NCBI GenBank assembly: GCA_033557465.1
Contig: CM066035.1
Span: 922,956,522 to 923,020,521 of the forward strand
Source: Ichthyophis bannanicus
Taxonomy: Eukaryota; Chordata; Amphibia; Gymnophiona; Ichthyophiidae
Direction: 5' to 3'
Length of the DNA: 64,000 nt
Shown here: piece after piece, positions 21,072-30,589 of the stretch
How positions within the stretch are numbered: position 1 is the first letter of the stretch
Layout: the number at the start of each line of letters is the position of its first letter
Translations under genes and position numbers: made by a program
Notes under the pieces: generated by a model
Database searches by the model: none
What the model was told of the DNA's origin: nothing
What the model saw: the letters and a program-made list of their open reading frames with translations, nothing else

Positions 21072-21981
21072 CTTTCAAGTGGCATTGATTCTTTTTCTGG
21101 TGCTCAGATAAGAATCTCAACCCTTTCTCCTGCTCGGTGAAGGATATCCTGCAAAATCTCCTACACCTCTCCCCAACTGGGCTGAATTTCAGTTCTGTCA
21201 GGGTGCACCTCAGCGCCTTAATGGCGCATCATCACCTTGTCGACAGCCAGTCCATCTCTGTTCACCCGCTGGTGGGCCACTTCATAAAGGGGCTTCTCCT
21301 CTCGTGGCCCCCATACACCTACCGCCCATGGTGTGGGGCCTGAAAGTCGTTCTTGGGAAGCTAATGGCTCCCCCTTTTGAGCCTCTGGCTATGTGCTATC
21401 TAAAGTACATGTCATGAAATGTAGTGTTCCTGATAGCGCTCACTTCAGCCAGGTTCCACAGAAACAGGGTCATTCTCCAGACACATCCTAAATTCCCTCC
21501 CTAAGCTGGTGTCTGCTTTTCATATGAACTAGGAGGTGGTTTTTCCCATTTTATTTCCCAGGCCTCATGCCTCCCATGCGGAAGCCTCGTTACACGCTCT
21601 GGATTGCAAGAGGGCTCTGTCCTTCTGTCTTCAGAGGACACAGCCCCATCACCACTCGTCGCAACCATTAGTCTCCTACGGTGTCAACAGGCTCAGAGTT
21701 GCGGTCTCCAAGCGTACCCTGTCCACCTGGGTGGCAGACTGCATTTCCTTCACTTACGAGCAGGCTGGACTCTCCCTAGAGCATCATGTTACCACATACA
21801 GTTTGTGCGCCATGGCGGCCTTGGTGGTCAACCTGCGACTTGATCCCTCTGCTGTATGTTTGCTGGGCTGCCACTTGGTCTTCGGTCCATACCTTTGCAA
21901 CACATTACTGCTTGGAAGAAGGCTCATGGTGCGATAGTGCCTTCAGCCAGGCAGTACTTCGTCATCTCTTTGGGGAATAGT
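21072..21981 (+). pseudogene. E3 tyrosine recombinase relic
   Basis: It starts in the FKW block of the recombinase N-terminal domain, right at the junction with the CR1 scrap. It continues DILQNLLHLSPTGLNFSSVR, a deleted centre in which the catalytic Arg block is mostly lost (LTSARF near 21442), VFPILFPRPHASHAE, CKRALSFCLQRTQPHH and VAVSKRTLSTWVADCISFTY. The His-x-x-Arg block reads TYSLCAMAA, without His or Arg. It is clearly non-functional. Confidence 0.8.
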
Positions 21982-22320
21982 GCAACTCCTTCCCTCTAGC
22001 CCATTGTTTTCAGGCTACTGTTGAGGTGATTCTGTGGTCAGTGCTGCAGCTGCATCTCTGGACTTCAGGTCATTCAGTGCTCCTTGCTGCCCTGCATGAT
22101 TTATTTTTTGCATCGTTGGGGGCTCCTAAAAGTCTTTTTAGTAGCCTGTAGCTTGGGAGTCCCATATGTGAGAACTGAATTCTTGCTTGTTCCTAGAGAA
22201 AGTGTAGTTACTTGCCTGTAACAGGTGTTCTTCAGGGACAGCAGGAAGCAGTCCTCTCAACACTCCCCCCTCTTCATGGAATTGTTTTGTCTTTTTATGC
22301 TTGATTAAGCTATGTCATCA

Positions 22321-23780
22321 TATGTTTGTTTATTATACTTGATATACCGCCCTTCATTAAATAAGAGTGGTGTACAATTACCAAAATTACAAGAATGGCC
22401 AATGGCTGAGAAAAATGAAAAGAAATTACAGTGCAGGAGAGGATAGTGGATAGAATAACCAAGCATACCAGACTGGAAGAGTGGACAACACTGAAGGACA
22501 AAAGAAATGCAGTCGCATAGAGAGAGTAGGGAGGTCAAACAGAGGAGAATAAATAGGTCTTTAGGTGTGTTTGGAAGGTACGGTGGTTTTGTTCAAGTCT
22601 GAGGGAGGTAGGCAGTGAATTCCAAAGTGCGGGTCCAACAAAGAAAAAAGCAGAAGTGCGGGTCGATTGCAGATGGGCACAGGAAGGAGAGCGGAGGTGG
22701 AGGCGATTTATGTTTACTGACCTAAGAATGCGACTGGGAGTGTGAGACTAAATGAGGTCCGCCAGATATTGTGGGGTATGGGTGTAAATAACCTGATGAA
22801 CGAGGGTAAGGAGTTTAAAGTGGATACGATGGTCTATGGGGAGCCAATGAAGGTGAAGAAAAAGGGGGGTTGTGTTCCTGATGGGCGGAGTGGGTAATAA
22901 TGCATGCTGCTGTATTTTGGATATGTTTGTCTGTGTAGCTGGGACTGTGGAATACCAGTAAGGGCAGAATTACAGAAGTCAAGACATGACATAAGGGACA
23001 AAGTGAGAGTGGTGAGAGCCTGTGGAGTAAGGAAGGGATAAACAGCACGGATCTGACGGAGAAAAAAGAAGGAAATTTTAGTGATATGGGAATTATGATC
23101 ACGAAAAGAGAGATCAGAATCAAAGAATACACCGAGGTAACGAAAGCAGGGACACCAGGGGAATAGGTGAGCCAGAAAAGGATGGAGCTACCTGGGGACA
23201 AGGACTACCATGAGGGAACCAAATAGTTCAAGTGTAAGCAATTGGTGGTTAGCCAAATTGCAACAGAAAGGAGACAGGAATTGAGAGGGGAGAGATCTGG
23301 TTGAAGAGGGGAAGTGTGATGAAGAGCAGGGTCATCAGCATAGTAGAAAGCGGATATTCCAAATTGTTGAACCAGAAGGGCAAGGGGTGCCAAGAAGATG
23401 TTGAATAAAAGAGGTGCTAACACCGAGCCTTGGGAAGACACCGCAGTGCAAAGGGACAGTGTCAGATGAGGCAGCTGAAGTGGAGTGAGAAATAACATTG
23501 TAAGACCGAGAAAAGAGATAAGAGCGAAACCACCGATAGACAGTGCCATGAAGACCAGACTCACGCAAACAAAAAAGAAGGGAATGGTCCACAAGGTCAA
23601 AAGCTGTGGAGAGATCCAAGGACACCTCAACCGAAATGTCACCATTATCGTGAGCAACGTGCAATTCATTAAGAAAAGCAAGGAGAACTGTTTCTACACT
23701 ATGGCCTGGATGAAAGCCTGATTGACAGGGGTGGAGAAAGGTGATGGGATAGTTGAGCAAAAACTTCCATTCTCACAGCT
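22321..23780 (-). pseudogene. L2-like (Jockey-group) LINE, antisense, 5'-truncated
   Basis: The 3' end lies at 22321 (antisense of ...TATCAAGTATAATAAACA) and the RT at about 23205-23760. Frames carry FHPGHSVETVLLAFLNELH, VSLDLSTAFDLVDHSLL, GSVLAPLLFNIFLAPL and FYYADDPALHH, the RT blocks of the L2/Rex1-type LINEs. YADD is preserved, but frames shift near 23500. A long 3' region without coding follows. Similar LINEs occur at 48351-50035 and 44338-60010. Confidence 0.75.
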
Positions 23781-23781
23781 A

Positions 23782-24363
23782 TTAAGATGTCGCTGTATTT
23801 GTTCTGATGCAGTTTCATCATCAGGCGCGGAAGCTTCTATCTAAATTTTGTGACTGTGGCTATCCGTCCTCTGTATTGCGTAAAGCTTATAAGCAAGCCT
23901 CTTCTAATCATCGTGAATGGCTACTTGCTCCACTCCCCATTTTTACAACAGATGATGATGTATTGAAGTCTATTACTTGTGTGCTTCCTTACTCAGGTGC
24001 CTCTAAAATTTTGGCATCTTCTATACGTCGACATTGGTGTGTACTCTCTGCCATCCCTTGTTTAGCTGAAACTAGACCATGGACAGAATTTGAGATCTTC
24101 TCTGCCCTGCAGTTCCAAGACATTTTTCTGATATGGAATCAGTGGGACATTCTAAATGTGGCTGCTGCATCTTTTGTGGGATTATGGAAGAAGGGTCTAT
24201 CTTTGTAATCAACAATTACACAGTGCGTATTCATGAGAGTACTACCTACTCTTCTCCGTTTGTTGTGCATGCCTTGCGTTGTCCGTGTAATAAGTATTAT
24301 GTGGGGAAGACAGTGCATCAATTAAAGATGAGGCGCTCTCAACATAAGAACAACATTGGGTGT
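23782..24363 (+). pseudogene. Penelope-like element: RT C-terminus and GIY-YIG endonuclease
   Basis: Translation shows the RRICS-like start (CICSD near 23803), FHHQARKLLSKFCDCGYPSS and KAYKQAS. After a frame change near 24150 it shows GHSKCGCCIFCGIM and VVHALRCPCNKYYVGKTVHQ. The Cys cluster followed by Y-Y-V-G-K-T is the GIY-YIG nuclease signature of Penelope-like elements, which use terminal-transferase-like RTs. The frame is broken at least twice. The remaining C-terminal piece appears about 4.4 kb downstream at 28800-28879, after the CR1 insertion. Confidence 0.82.
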
Positions 24364-24413
24364 TGAAAGAACTGAAATATGAGATTGCAGACCTGCTATT
24401 AGTAACACAGGTA

Positions 24414-24519
24414 CACTAAAAAAAAAATTTTTTAACTGCCTCTAATGTTTCGATTGATTTTTACGTTTTTTGGTGCGCTGAATCCAAATCTGGTAACCAA
24501 TTTGCTCCATCACGTACAG
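24414..24519 (+). repeat. Left terminal inverted repeat of the CACTA-ended transposon
   Basis: It begins CACTAAAAAAAAAATTTTTT and contains GCTGAATCCA and GCTCCATCACGTAC. These match, with gaps, the complement of 27137-27233. Confidence 0.82.
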
Positions 24520-25008
24520 ATTTTTTGCTACATTGGGTTAGCAGTTTGAGGTGAACGTTTCAGATTGAGTGCGATCGAGATAAATGTTTCTTGGATGAAT
24601 TCTTTATACTAATTGTTTAGTAGTTATTCAAATAAGAATAAAGAAAATTGTAACAAGGCAGCACATAAGAATAGAGTAATGTCAACAAAACACACTGTGA
24701 TGGTAGCAAAATTGTCTGCACTTAAAACAGCCACATACATGTGCACAAACATTGAGCATATAAGAGCGAGGTTAGACACAAAGCAAAGCAAAGAAATGTG
24801 CAAAAAATGTTGTACAGGTATGTATGTAAGAATAGAAAACGCAAACCGCACCATTGCAATACATGAAGACAAACACCCGATGGTGTGAAAATAAAATTCT
24901 AATAAATGAGATCCGACACTGTGGTAATAACTAGCAAATTTTTATTTCAAAGTTTAGCAAAAACACGATATTTGTCAGCACAGTTTAGATTTTAAAGTCA
25001 TTCTTGGG

Positions 25009-26734
25009 TCAATCAATCTCCTGGTGGGCCCGTTTCTTCTTCCCCCGAATGCTTCTCTTGGTGCGCTGCTTGGCGTATTTTTCATCTGGGGTTTCCCTCA
25101 GCAGCAACCAGCAGAAATCAGCAATCATAGTGGTGGTCCATCTTCCTTGGTACCTTCTCTCTGCGTCCTTGATGTCCTGGTGAAACCTTTCACCTTGTTC
25201 TTCACTGTACGCCCCCAGGTTTTCGGGAAAGTAGTTCACATGGGAGTGCAAGAAATGGACTTTCAGGCTCATGTTACAGCCTTGTTCTTTGAAGGCATTG
25301 AGCATCCTGGCAACAATATCCTTATAGTTCTCATCCCGCCTGTTCCCCAAGAATTTGAGAACAACATCCTTGAAGGAATCCCAGGCTTCTTTTTCCTTCT
25401 CAGACATCGTTTCAGCGAATGCTCCATCTGAAATGAGTTTCCTTATATCAGGGCCAACAAACACTCCTTCCTTTAGCTTTGCTTCAGAAAGTCGGGGGAA
25501 CTTTGAGCAAAGGTACCGAAAGCACTCACCATCTTTTGGAAGGGACTTGATGAATTGCTTAATGAGACCCAACTTAATGTGGAGAGGTGGTAATAGAATT
25601 TTATCACGAGGTACCAAGCGCTCATTAAGAACATTTTTCTCACCGGGTCTCAAATACTCCCGAATTGGCCAGTCTTTTTTCCCCCAGTGTAGGTCGCGGG
25701 CCCGGCTATCCCACAAGCAAAGGAAGCAGGGATATTTGGTGAAACCGGATTGCTGCCCTAATAGCATGGATAGAATTTTAAAGTCTCCACAAATCCTCCA
25801 CTTATACTCATCATAACGAATCTTCTGAAGAATCAGGGCCAAATTCTCGTATTTTTCTTGGAGAATAACAGTGAGCAATAGGAACTGAAGCGAATGTGTT
25901 GCCCTTATGAAGAAGAACACCTTTTATGCTGTCTTTTGACGAATCAATGAACAGCCGCCATTCAGCAGGATCATACTTGAGTTTAAACTTTTCCATCACT
26001 CCGTATATATCGTTGCAAAATACCAAATCTTCCTCTTTGCTGAAATACTTCAAAAATTGTGTCTCGCGGTTGCAGTACCAATAAAAAGTTGTTCCTGGTA
26101 ACAATAGATTTTTCTCTTTAAGCCGAGAACCTAGCAGTTGGGCAGCATCTTTTGGGAGTCCTAAATCCCGGACTAAATCATTCAATTCAGCTTGAGAGAA
26201 AAGTTCAGGTTTCGGATCTGGTTCAGTTTCAAACTCGGAAGTACTGGACTCATCGGGAAAAGCCATCTGATGAGTCTCATCATGATCAGAACCGTCCACA
26301 CAAATATGATCCAAAGATTTTGGTGGTTCAGGCACAGGTACTTCGTTGCTATGAGGCATAGGCCTAATTGCTGAGGGAAGGTTGGGGTAACTTATTACGT
26401 TCTTATTTTTTAAGTTGTATCCCTTCACAATGCAAGAGCAAAAATAGCAGTCACTGCTGTGGTCTCTTTGTTCACGCCACATCATAGGTATTCCGAAACG
26501 AAATGCTTGTTTTTTACCTTTCATCCATAAGCGTAGATCTTCCTCACATGTCTTGCACACTTTGTGAGGAGCCAACGGTTTGTCTTGATCGCCTAACTTC
26601 AAACCGAAATAGGCGAAATATACTTTTTTAATAAATGCAGAAATGTTCCTCTGCCGCTTTTTCACGGTATATTCCCCACAAATAAAACAAAAACTGTCCG
26701 GAGAGTTGACGCAACCTCTGGCTCTGTGAGCCAT
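25009..26734 (-). pseudogene. Orphan multi-copy protein, putative transposase (one frameshift)
   Basis: From the Met at 26734 (MAHRARGCVNSPDSFCFICG) the gene is open except for one indel near 25878, where VPIAH in one frame must join VILQEKYENLALIL in the next; the product would be about 575 residues. The N-terminus has paired cysteines (CFICG, VCKTCEEDL, CYFC), likely zinc-binding. Downstream come YPNLPSAIRP, LGLPKDAAQLLGSRLKEKN, LFIDSSKDSIKGVLLHKGN, ICGDFKILSMLLGQQSG, YPCFLCLWDSR, PLHIKLGLIKQF, VHFLHSHVNYFPENLG and EEQGERFHQDIK. From memory, close relatives recur as uncharacterised proteins in many arthropod and cnidarian genomes. The Asp in FIDSSK, the Asp in CGDFK and a Glu in EEQGERFH could form a DDE triad; this is inference. 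An upstream Met at 26920 is also possible. Confidence 0.75.
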
Positions 26735-27136
26735 CACAAATACACAGCACTGCAAACTACAACTGTAGTGAACCACTTCGGAATAAAGCTGGATTACGAC
26801 TGAGCAAACAAAAGGTAATAATGAACTTGCAAGAAACTGAAATTTGCCAGGAACGTTCATGTCGCAACCACTGTGTTTGAGCGCGGGAGCGACCGAGGCG
26901 AGGCGAACAGGAAAGAACATGCGCCAGCGCGAGTACTGGATTTAGCCCCCCGCCTCCCAATTGTCCTGTTAATGTATAAAATGAATACAAAACACTCTAA
27001 AATATCATGAGGGAGTGTTTCTAGTTAGTTAACCATTACAACCTCTATTTTGGGCCAAGAAAATAAACTGCAGTCGGCTAAAAAGAAATTATGTGAACAT
27101 TCCTTATATGAGTAAGAAATCTAATTTTGCAAGAAA

Positions 27137-27233
27137 ACGTGACGTGATGGAACATTTTGGCTATTTTTCCTGGATTCAGCACCCCAAAATCTATAGGAAT
27201 CAGTTGCAAAACTGGAGGCCGTTTTTTGTAGTG
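27137..27233 (-). repeat. Right terminal inverted repeat of the CACTA-ended transposon
   Basis: Read from the end inward on the minus strand it starts CACTACAAAAAACGGCCTCC and holds GGTGCTGAATCCA and GTTCCATCACGTCACG, pairing with the left repeat. Confidence 0.82.
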
Positions 27234-27235
27234 TA

Positions 27236-28625
27236 ATCTGTGAACTATCATTAAAATCATCTCTAATACCTGAAGATTGGAGGATCGCCAATGTAACACC
27301 AATTTTTAAAAAGGGTTCCAGGGGTGATCCGGGAAACTACAGACCGGTGAGCCTGACGTCAGTACCGGGAAAAATGGTAGAAACCATCATAAAGAATAAA
27401 ATTACTCAGCATGTAGATAGTCACGACCTAATGGGAGACAGCCAACATGGCTTTAGACAAGGAAGATCTTGTCTTACTAATCTGTTATGTTTTTTTGAAG
27501 GAGTGAATAAACAGGTGGACAAAGGTGAGTCGATTGATATTGTGTATCTGGACTTTCAGAAAGCCTTTGACAAGGTCCCTCATCAGAGACTTTTGGCAAA
27601 ACTAAAGAGTCAAGGGATAGGAGGCAGTGTACTATTGTGGATCAGGAACTGGTTAAAAGATAGAAAGCAGAGGGTAGGGCTAAATGGCCAATTTTCCCAA
27701 TGGAGAAAGGTGAATAGTGGTGTACCCCAGGGATCTGTGCTGGGTCCGCTGCTTTTTGACATATTCATAAATGACCTGGAAAGTGGAATAACGAGTGAGG
27801 TTATCAAATTTGCAGATGAGACAAAACTATTTAAAGTTGTTAAAACTCAAGAGGATTGTGAAAAATTGCAAGAGGATCTTGATAAATTGGAAGACTGGGC
27901 ATCAAAATGGCAGATGAAATTTAATGTGGACAAGTGCAAGGTTATGCACCTAGGGAAGAACAACCCAAACTATGGTTACACGATGCAAGGTTCCACATTA
28001 GGAACCACCACCCAGGATAAAGATTTAGGCGTCATTGTGGATACCATGTTAAATCCCTCGGCCCAGTGTGCAGCGGCAGCCAAGAGAGCAAATAGAATGC
28101 TAAGTATGATAAGGAAAGGAATGGAAAATAAAACAAAAGATATTATAATGCCTCTATATCGTTCCATGGTGAGACCGCACCTTGAATATTGTGTGCAATT
28201 CTGGTTGCCGTATCTTAAAAAGGATATAGCGATTTTAGAAAAGGTTCAGAGAAAGAGCCACCAAAATGGTAAAGGGGATGGAAGGATACTCCTATGAGGA
28301 AAGGCTAAAAAGGTTAGGGCTCTTTAACCTGGAAAAGAGACGGCTGAGGGGAGATATGATAGAAGTCTATAAATTAATGAACGGAGTGGAACGGGTAAAC
28401 GTAGATCGATTGTTTACGTTATCAGAATATAGAAAGACTAGGGGACATGCAATGAAGCTACAGGGTAAACTATTTAAGACTAATAAAAGAAAATATTTTT
28501 TCACTCAACGTGTAATCAAACTCTGGAATTTGTTACCGGAGGATGTAGTAAAGGCTGTTAGTGTAGCTGGGTTTAAAAAAGGTTTGGACAAGTTCCTGGA
28601 GGAAAGGTCCATAAACCATTATTAA
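27236..28625 (+). pseudogene. CR1 reverse transcriptase, sense copy
   Basis: A frame open to 28297 carries PIFKKGSRGDPGNYRPVSL, MGDSQHGFRQGRSCLTNLL, VYLDFQKAFDKVPHQRLLAK and SGVPQGSVLGPLLFDIFIND. After a shift near 28270 it continues [20 protein letters not shown] to 28625. The catalytic box reads FADE instead of FADD, so one metal-binding Asp is Glu. Apart from that and one frameshift it is well preserved. CR1 RT copies the element into nicked genomic DNA; this copy is 5'-truncated and lacks the endonuclease. Confidence 0.9.
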
Positions 28626-28799
28626 GAAGTGACCGAAGATATCAATGCTTGACCCAGTACAAGCATTGTGGAACTTGTGTCTCTTGGGGAAACTGCTAGC
28701 TACATATGACCTAGATTGGCCACTGTTGGAAACAGAATACTGGGCTTGATGGATCTTGGTCTGACCCAGTATGGCATATCTTATGTTCTTATTTTTAAA

Positions 28800-28879
28800 G
28801 CCCGTGGCAATATTTTTAAAGCCTGTGGCGAAACTCCTTTGGTATTAATCATCAGTTTACTGATCTACGATGTTTGCTG
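28800..28879 (+). pseudogene. Penelope-like element, C-terminal piece after the CR1
   Basis: Reading across frames gives KPVAK and then SFGINHQFTDLRCL, corresponding to the conserved PVA-x-HF...NH..-DL block that follows the GIY-YIG core. It ends where the E3 right ITR resumes, so the CR1 lies inside the Penelope element. Confidence 0.6.
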
Positions 28880-29063
28880 TTGGAATAAGATGGCACCCTT
28901 GGACGGGAAGGTGACCGCACATGCGCGGCCTAACTCCCAAAGGCTTTCTTTGAAAGCTGGGGAGTGAATCCGCACGGACTCTATCAGTGCCAACATCACT
29001 CATATGTGAGGGACCGATTCCTGCTGTCCCCGGAGAACACCTATTATTGGTGAGTACGCTTTC
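28880..29063 (+). repeat. E3 right inverted terminal repeat
   Basis: It runs from AATAAGATGGCACCC through CACATGCGCGG and ACTCATATGTGAGG to TTGGTGAGTACGCTTTC. The palindrome has decayed (CTATCAGTGCCAAC). Confidence 0.8.
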
Positions 29064-30155
29064 TTTCTACTCGGAGACTACTCTATTTTATTTTCTATGC
29101 TATGATTTGATTTAAATGAGAAGCGCTCTGGTGGTACTAAGACCTGACTGACTCAGCAAAAACACTGAATTCTAAAATACACAGATTTATCCGTTTTAAC
29201 CCAAAGAATTCCCTTTTTCCAAAAGATTTAGCGTATATTCCAGAAGATAAATACTTACAAGGTATATTCTAGAAGCGAAATACTTACAAGAGAATATATA
29301 GAATTACAGAGAATGAAGGAGAGCAGTTAATGAGACCTCTGGCTTTCAAATTGAGATTCTAGCAACTTAAACATCTATCAAAATTTTTCTCTGGGGAGTG
29401 TTGTTGCTGCTGTGCCTTCGTCCAATCTGCTGCAACAACTTGAAAAGAAAAATCAGTGTGTTCTAACAGGCTTTTTGGTACCCTGCCTCGTGAAGATTTC
29501 CATAGTAATAGGAAACCTATACAAGTTTAGGGTGGCGCACTATAGGGGTCTATCATAGCATGCGGGTCCTGCAGGTTCTGCTTCAAATTTTGTTTTCTGG
29601 GTTTCTGCTATAGCACCACTCTGGAAGCCAAACAGGAGAGATTACTCAAAGGGAAGGATAGAAGGATTTGGACAGAGACATATCTGTGCAGTTTTAAACT
29701 TAAGTTGAACCTGTACATTTCACGTCCTTGCACTAGGGATCCTCTGTGCTTACCCCAGATGTCATTAAATTCAGTTATTCTTATTTTTCCAATTCCACTG
29801 GGCAGTGAATTGACATCCTCTGACAAAACTGTTTTTTCCACTGCTCCCTTCCCTTTTGTCTCAGTTACTGTTACAACAGTTCAAAAATGCATTTTTAAAT
29901 GTTTTTTGACATAGGCCTGTCCTACTGCCACAGTCCTGTTTGAAGCATGCATCTCACTGAACATGTTATGAGATCTTAAATGCTGAGTCTTCAAATGCAT
30001 AGTGTTGTTTTTGCTGTATTGTTTTGTCCCATAAGAAGATATGAAGCAGACTTTTAAGCACTTTGTGGCTAGTCAGTTACATGGTTTACTAGACATTTCC
30101 CCTTGTAACTTGTGACCAAGGCTGCTATGTACAGCCGCCTTTATAAATTACGTTC
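29064..30155 (+). other. Intron sequence without an identified gene or element
   Basis: No coding frame or known repeat is recognised. The only structure noted is a 29-bp unit repeated in tandem (29233-29261 and 29262-29290, about three differences) containing GTATATTC and AAATACTTACAAG. Confidence 0.5.
29233..29290 (+). repeat. Two-copy 29-bp tandem repeat
   Basis: Two adjacent units differ at about three positions. Each starts GTATATTC and ends ATACTTACAAG. Confidence 0.85.
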
Positions 30156-30589
30156 TTTGGGAACAAGCAGGCAGTCAGTCCTCACTTATGGGTGACTGCA
30201 CCGACTGAAGCTGCGTGGTAACCTCTGCCCAGCTTTTGAAGAAAGGCGTTGAGAGATCCACCACGCATGCATGGTCACTTTCCCACCCAAGAGTGCCATC
30301 TTTCCTCACTCCTTATTTCCGCAGAGCTCATCAAATGTTCATCTGCACCCCAGAAAAGGTTGAAAGTTTGATTTTTTTTTTTCCTTCGTTTCTCTTTTTC
30401 TTCTCTATGTATACCGGTCCCTTCTTGCAGTCCGGGACTGCTGTTGCCTCGGCACTGCGTTTTTCTCAGGTCCTTTTTCCCTTGGGGGTTTTTTCTCTCG
30501 GTGCACGGGAATCCTTGCACCCTCGCTGGCTGGGACTCTTAAGTTTTACCTTACAGGTGCCATCTTTCCCACTGTGTCCTCAGTGAGTG

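Larger units (their letters stand above)
24414..27233 (-). mobile_element. DNA transposon with CACTA ends and a TA target duplication
   Basis: The left end reads CACTAAAAAA and the right end TTTTTTGTAGTG. Each inverted repeat is about 100 bp and imperfect. Shared blocks are GCTGAATCCA (24474-24483 on the + strand; complement at 27171-27180) and CCATCACGT. TA flanks both sides (24412-24413 and 27234-27235). Removing the element and one TA makes the flanking CR1 frame continuous (LLVTQ-V-ICELSLK), proving both borders. It encodes one antisense gene. CACTA ends suggest the CMC/EnSpm supergroup, but a 2-bp TA duplication is not the usual 3 bp, so the superfamily is left open. Confidence 0.9.
24364..28790 (+). 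mobile_element. CR1-type LINE, sense copy, split by a DNA transposon
   Basis: It starts 5'-truncated with KELKYEIADLLLVTQ (24366-24410) and resumes at 27236 with CELSLKSSLIPEDW. It runs through RT and 3' UTR to the terminal CATATCTTATGTTCTT at 28790. The interruption is exactly the 2820-bp transposon plus one TA. It belongs to the same family as the antisense CR1 at 17036; for example, both carry YEIADL and KSSLIPEDW-like segments. Confidence 0.9.
21066..29063 (+). mobile_element. DIRS element E3, 5'-truncated and split by nested insertions
   Basis: The retained parts are the recombinase (21072-21981), the ICR (about 22160-22255) and 3' leader to 22319, then the right ITR at 28880-29063 (AATAAGATGGCACCC to GAGTACGCTTTC). 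The break lies at the TATGTCATC-CTGGCTAAGATGG stretch when aligned with E1. The intervening 6.5 kb (22320-28879) is a stack of an L2-like LINE, a Penelope element, a CR1 and a DNA transposon. The left ITR, gag and RT are missing. Confidence 0.8.

Noticed and set aside
24613..24888. 91-codon + frame inside the CACTA-ended transposon
   Set aside because: Low-complexity, opposite to the main gene and near the terminal repeat; probably non-coding.
24414..27233. Firm assignment of the transposon to CMC/EnSpm
   Set aside because: The CACTA ends fit, but the duplication is 2 bp (TA) and the protein is not one I know from that group.
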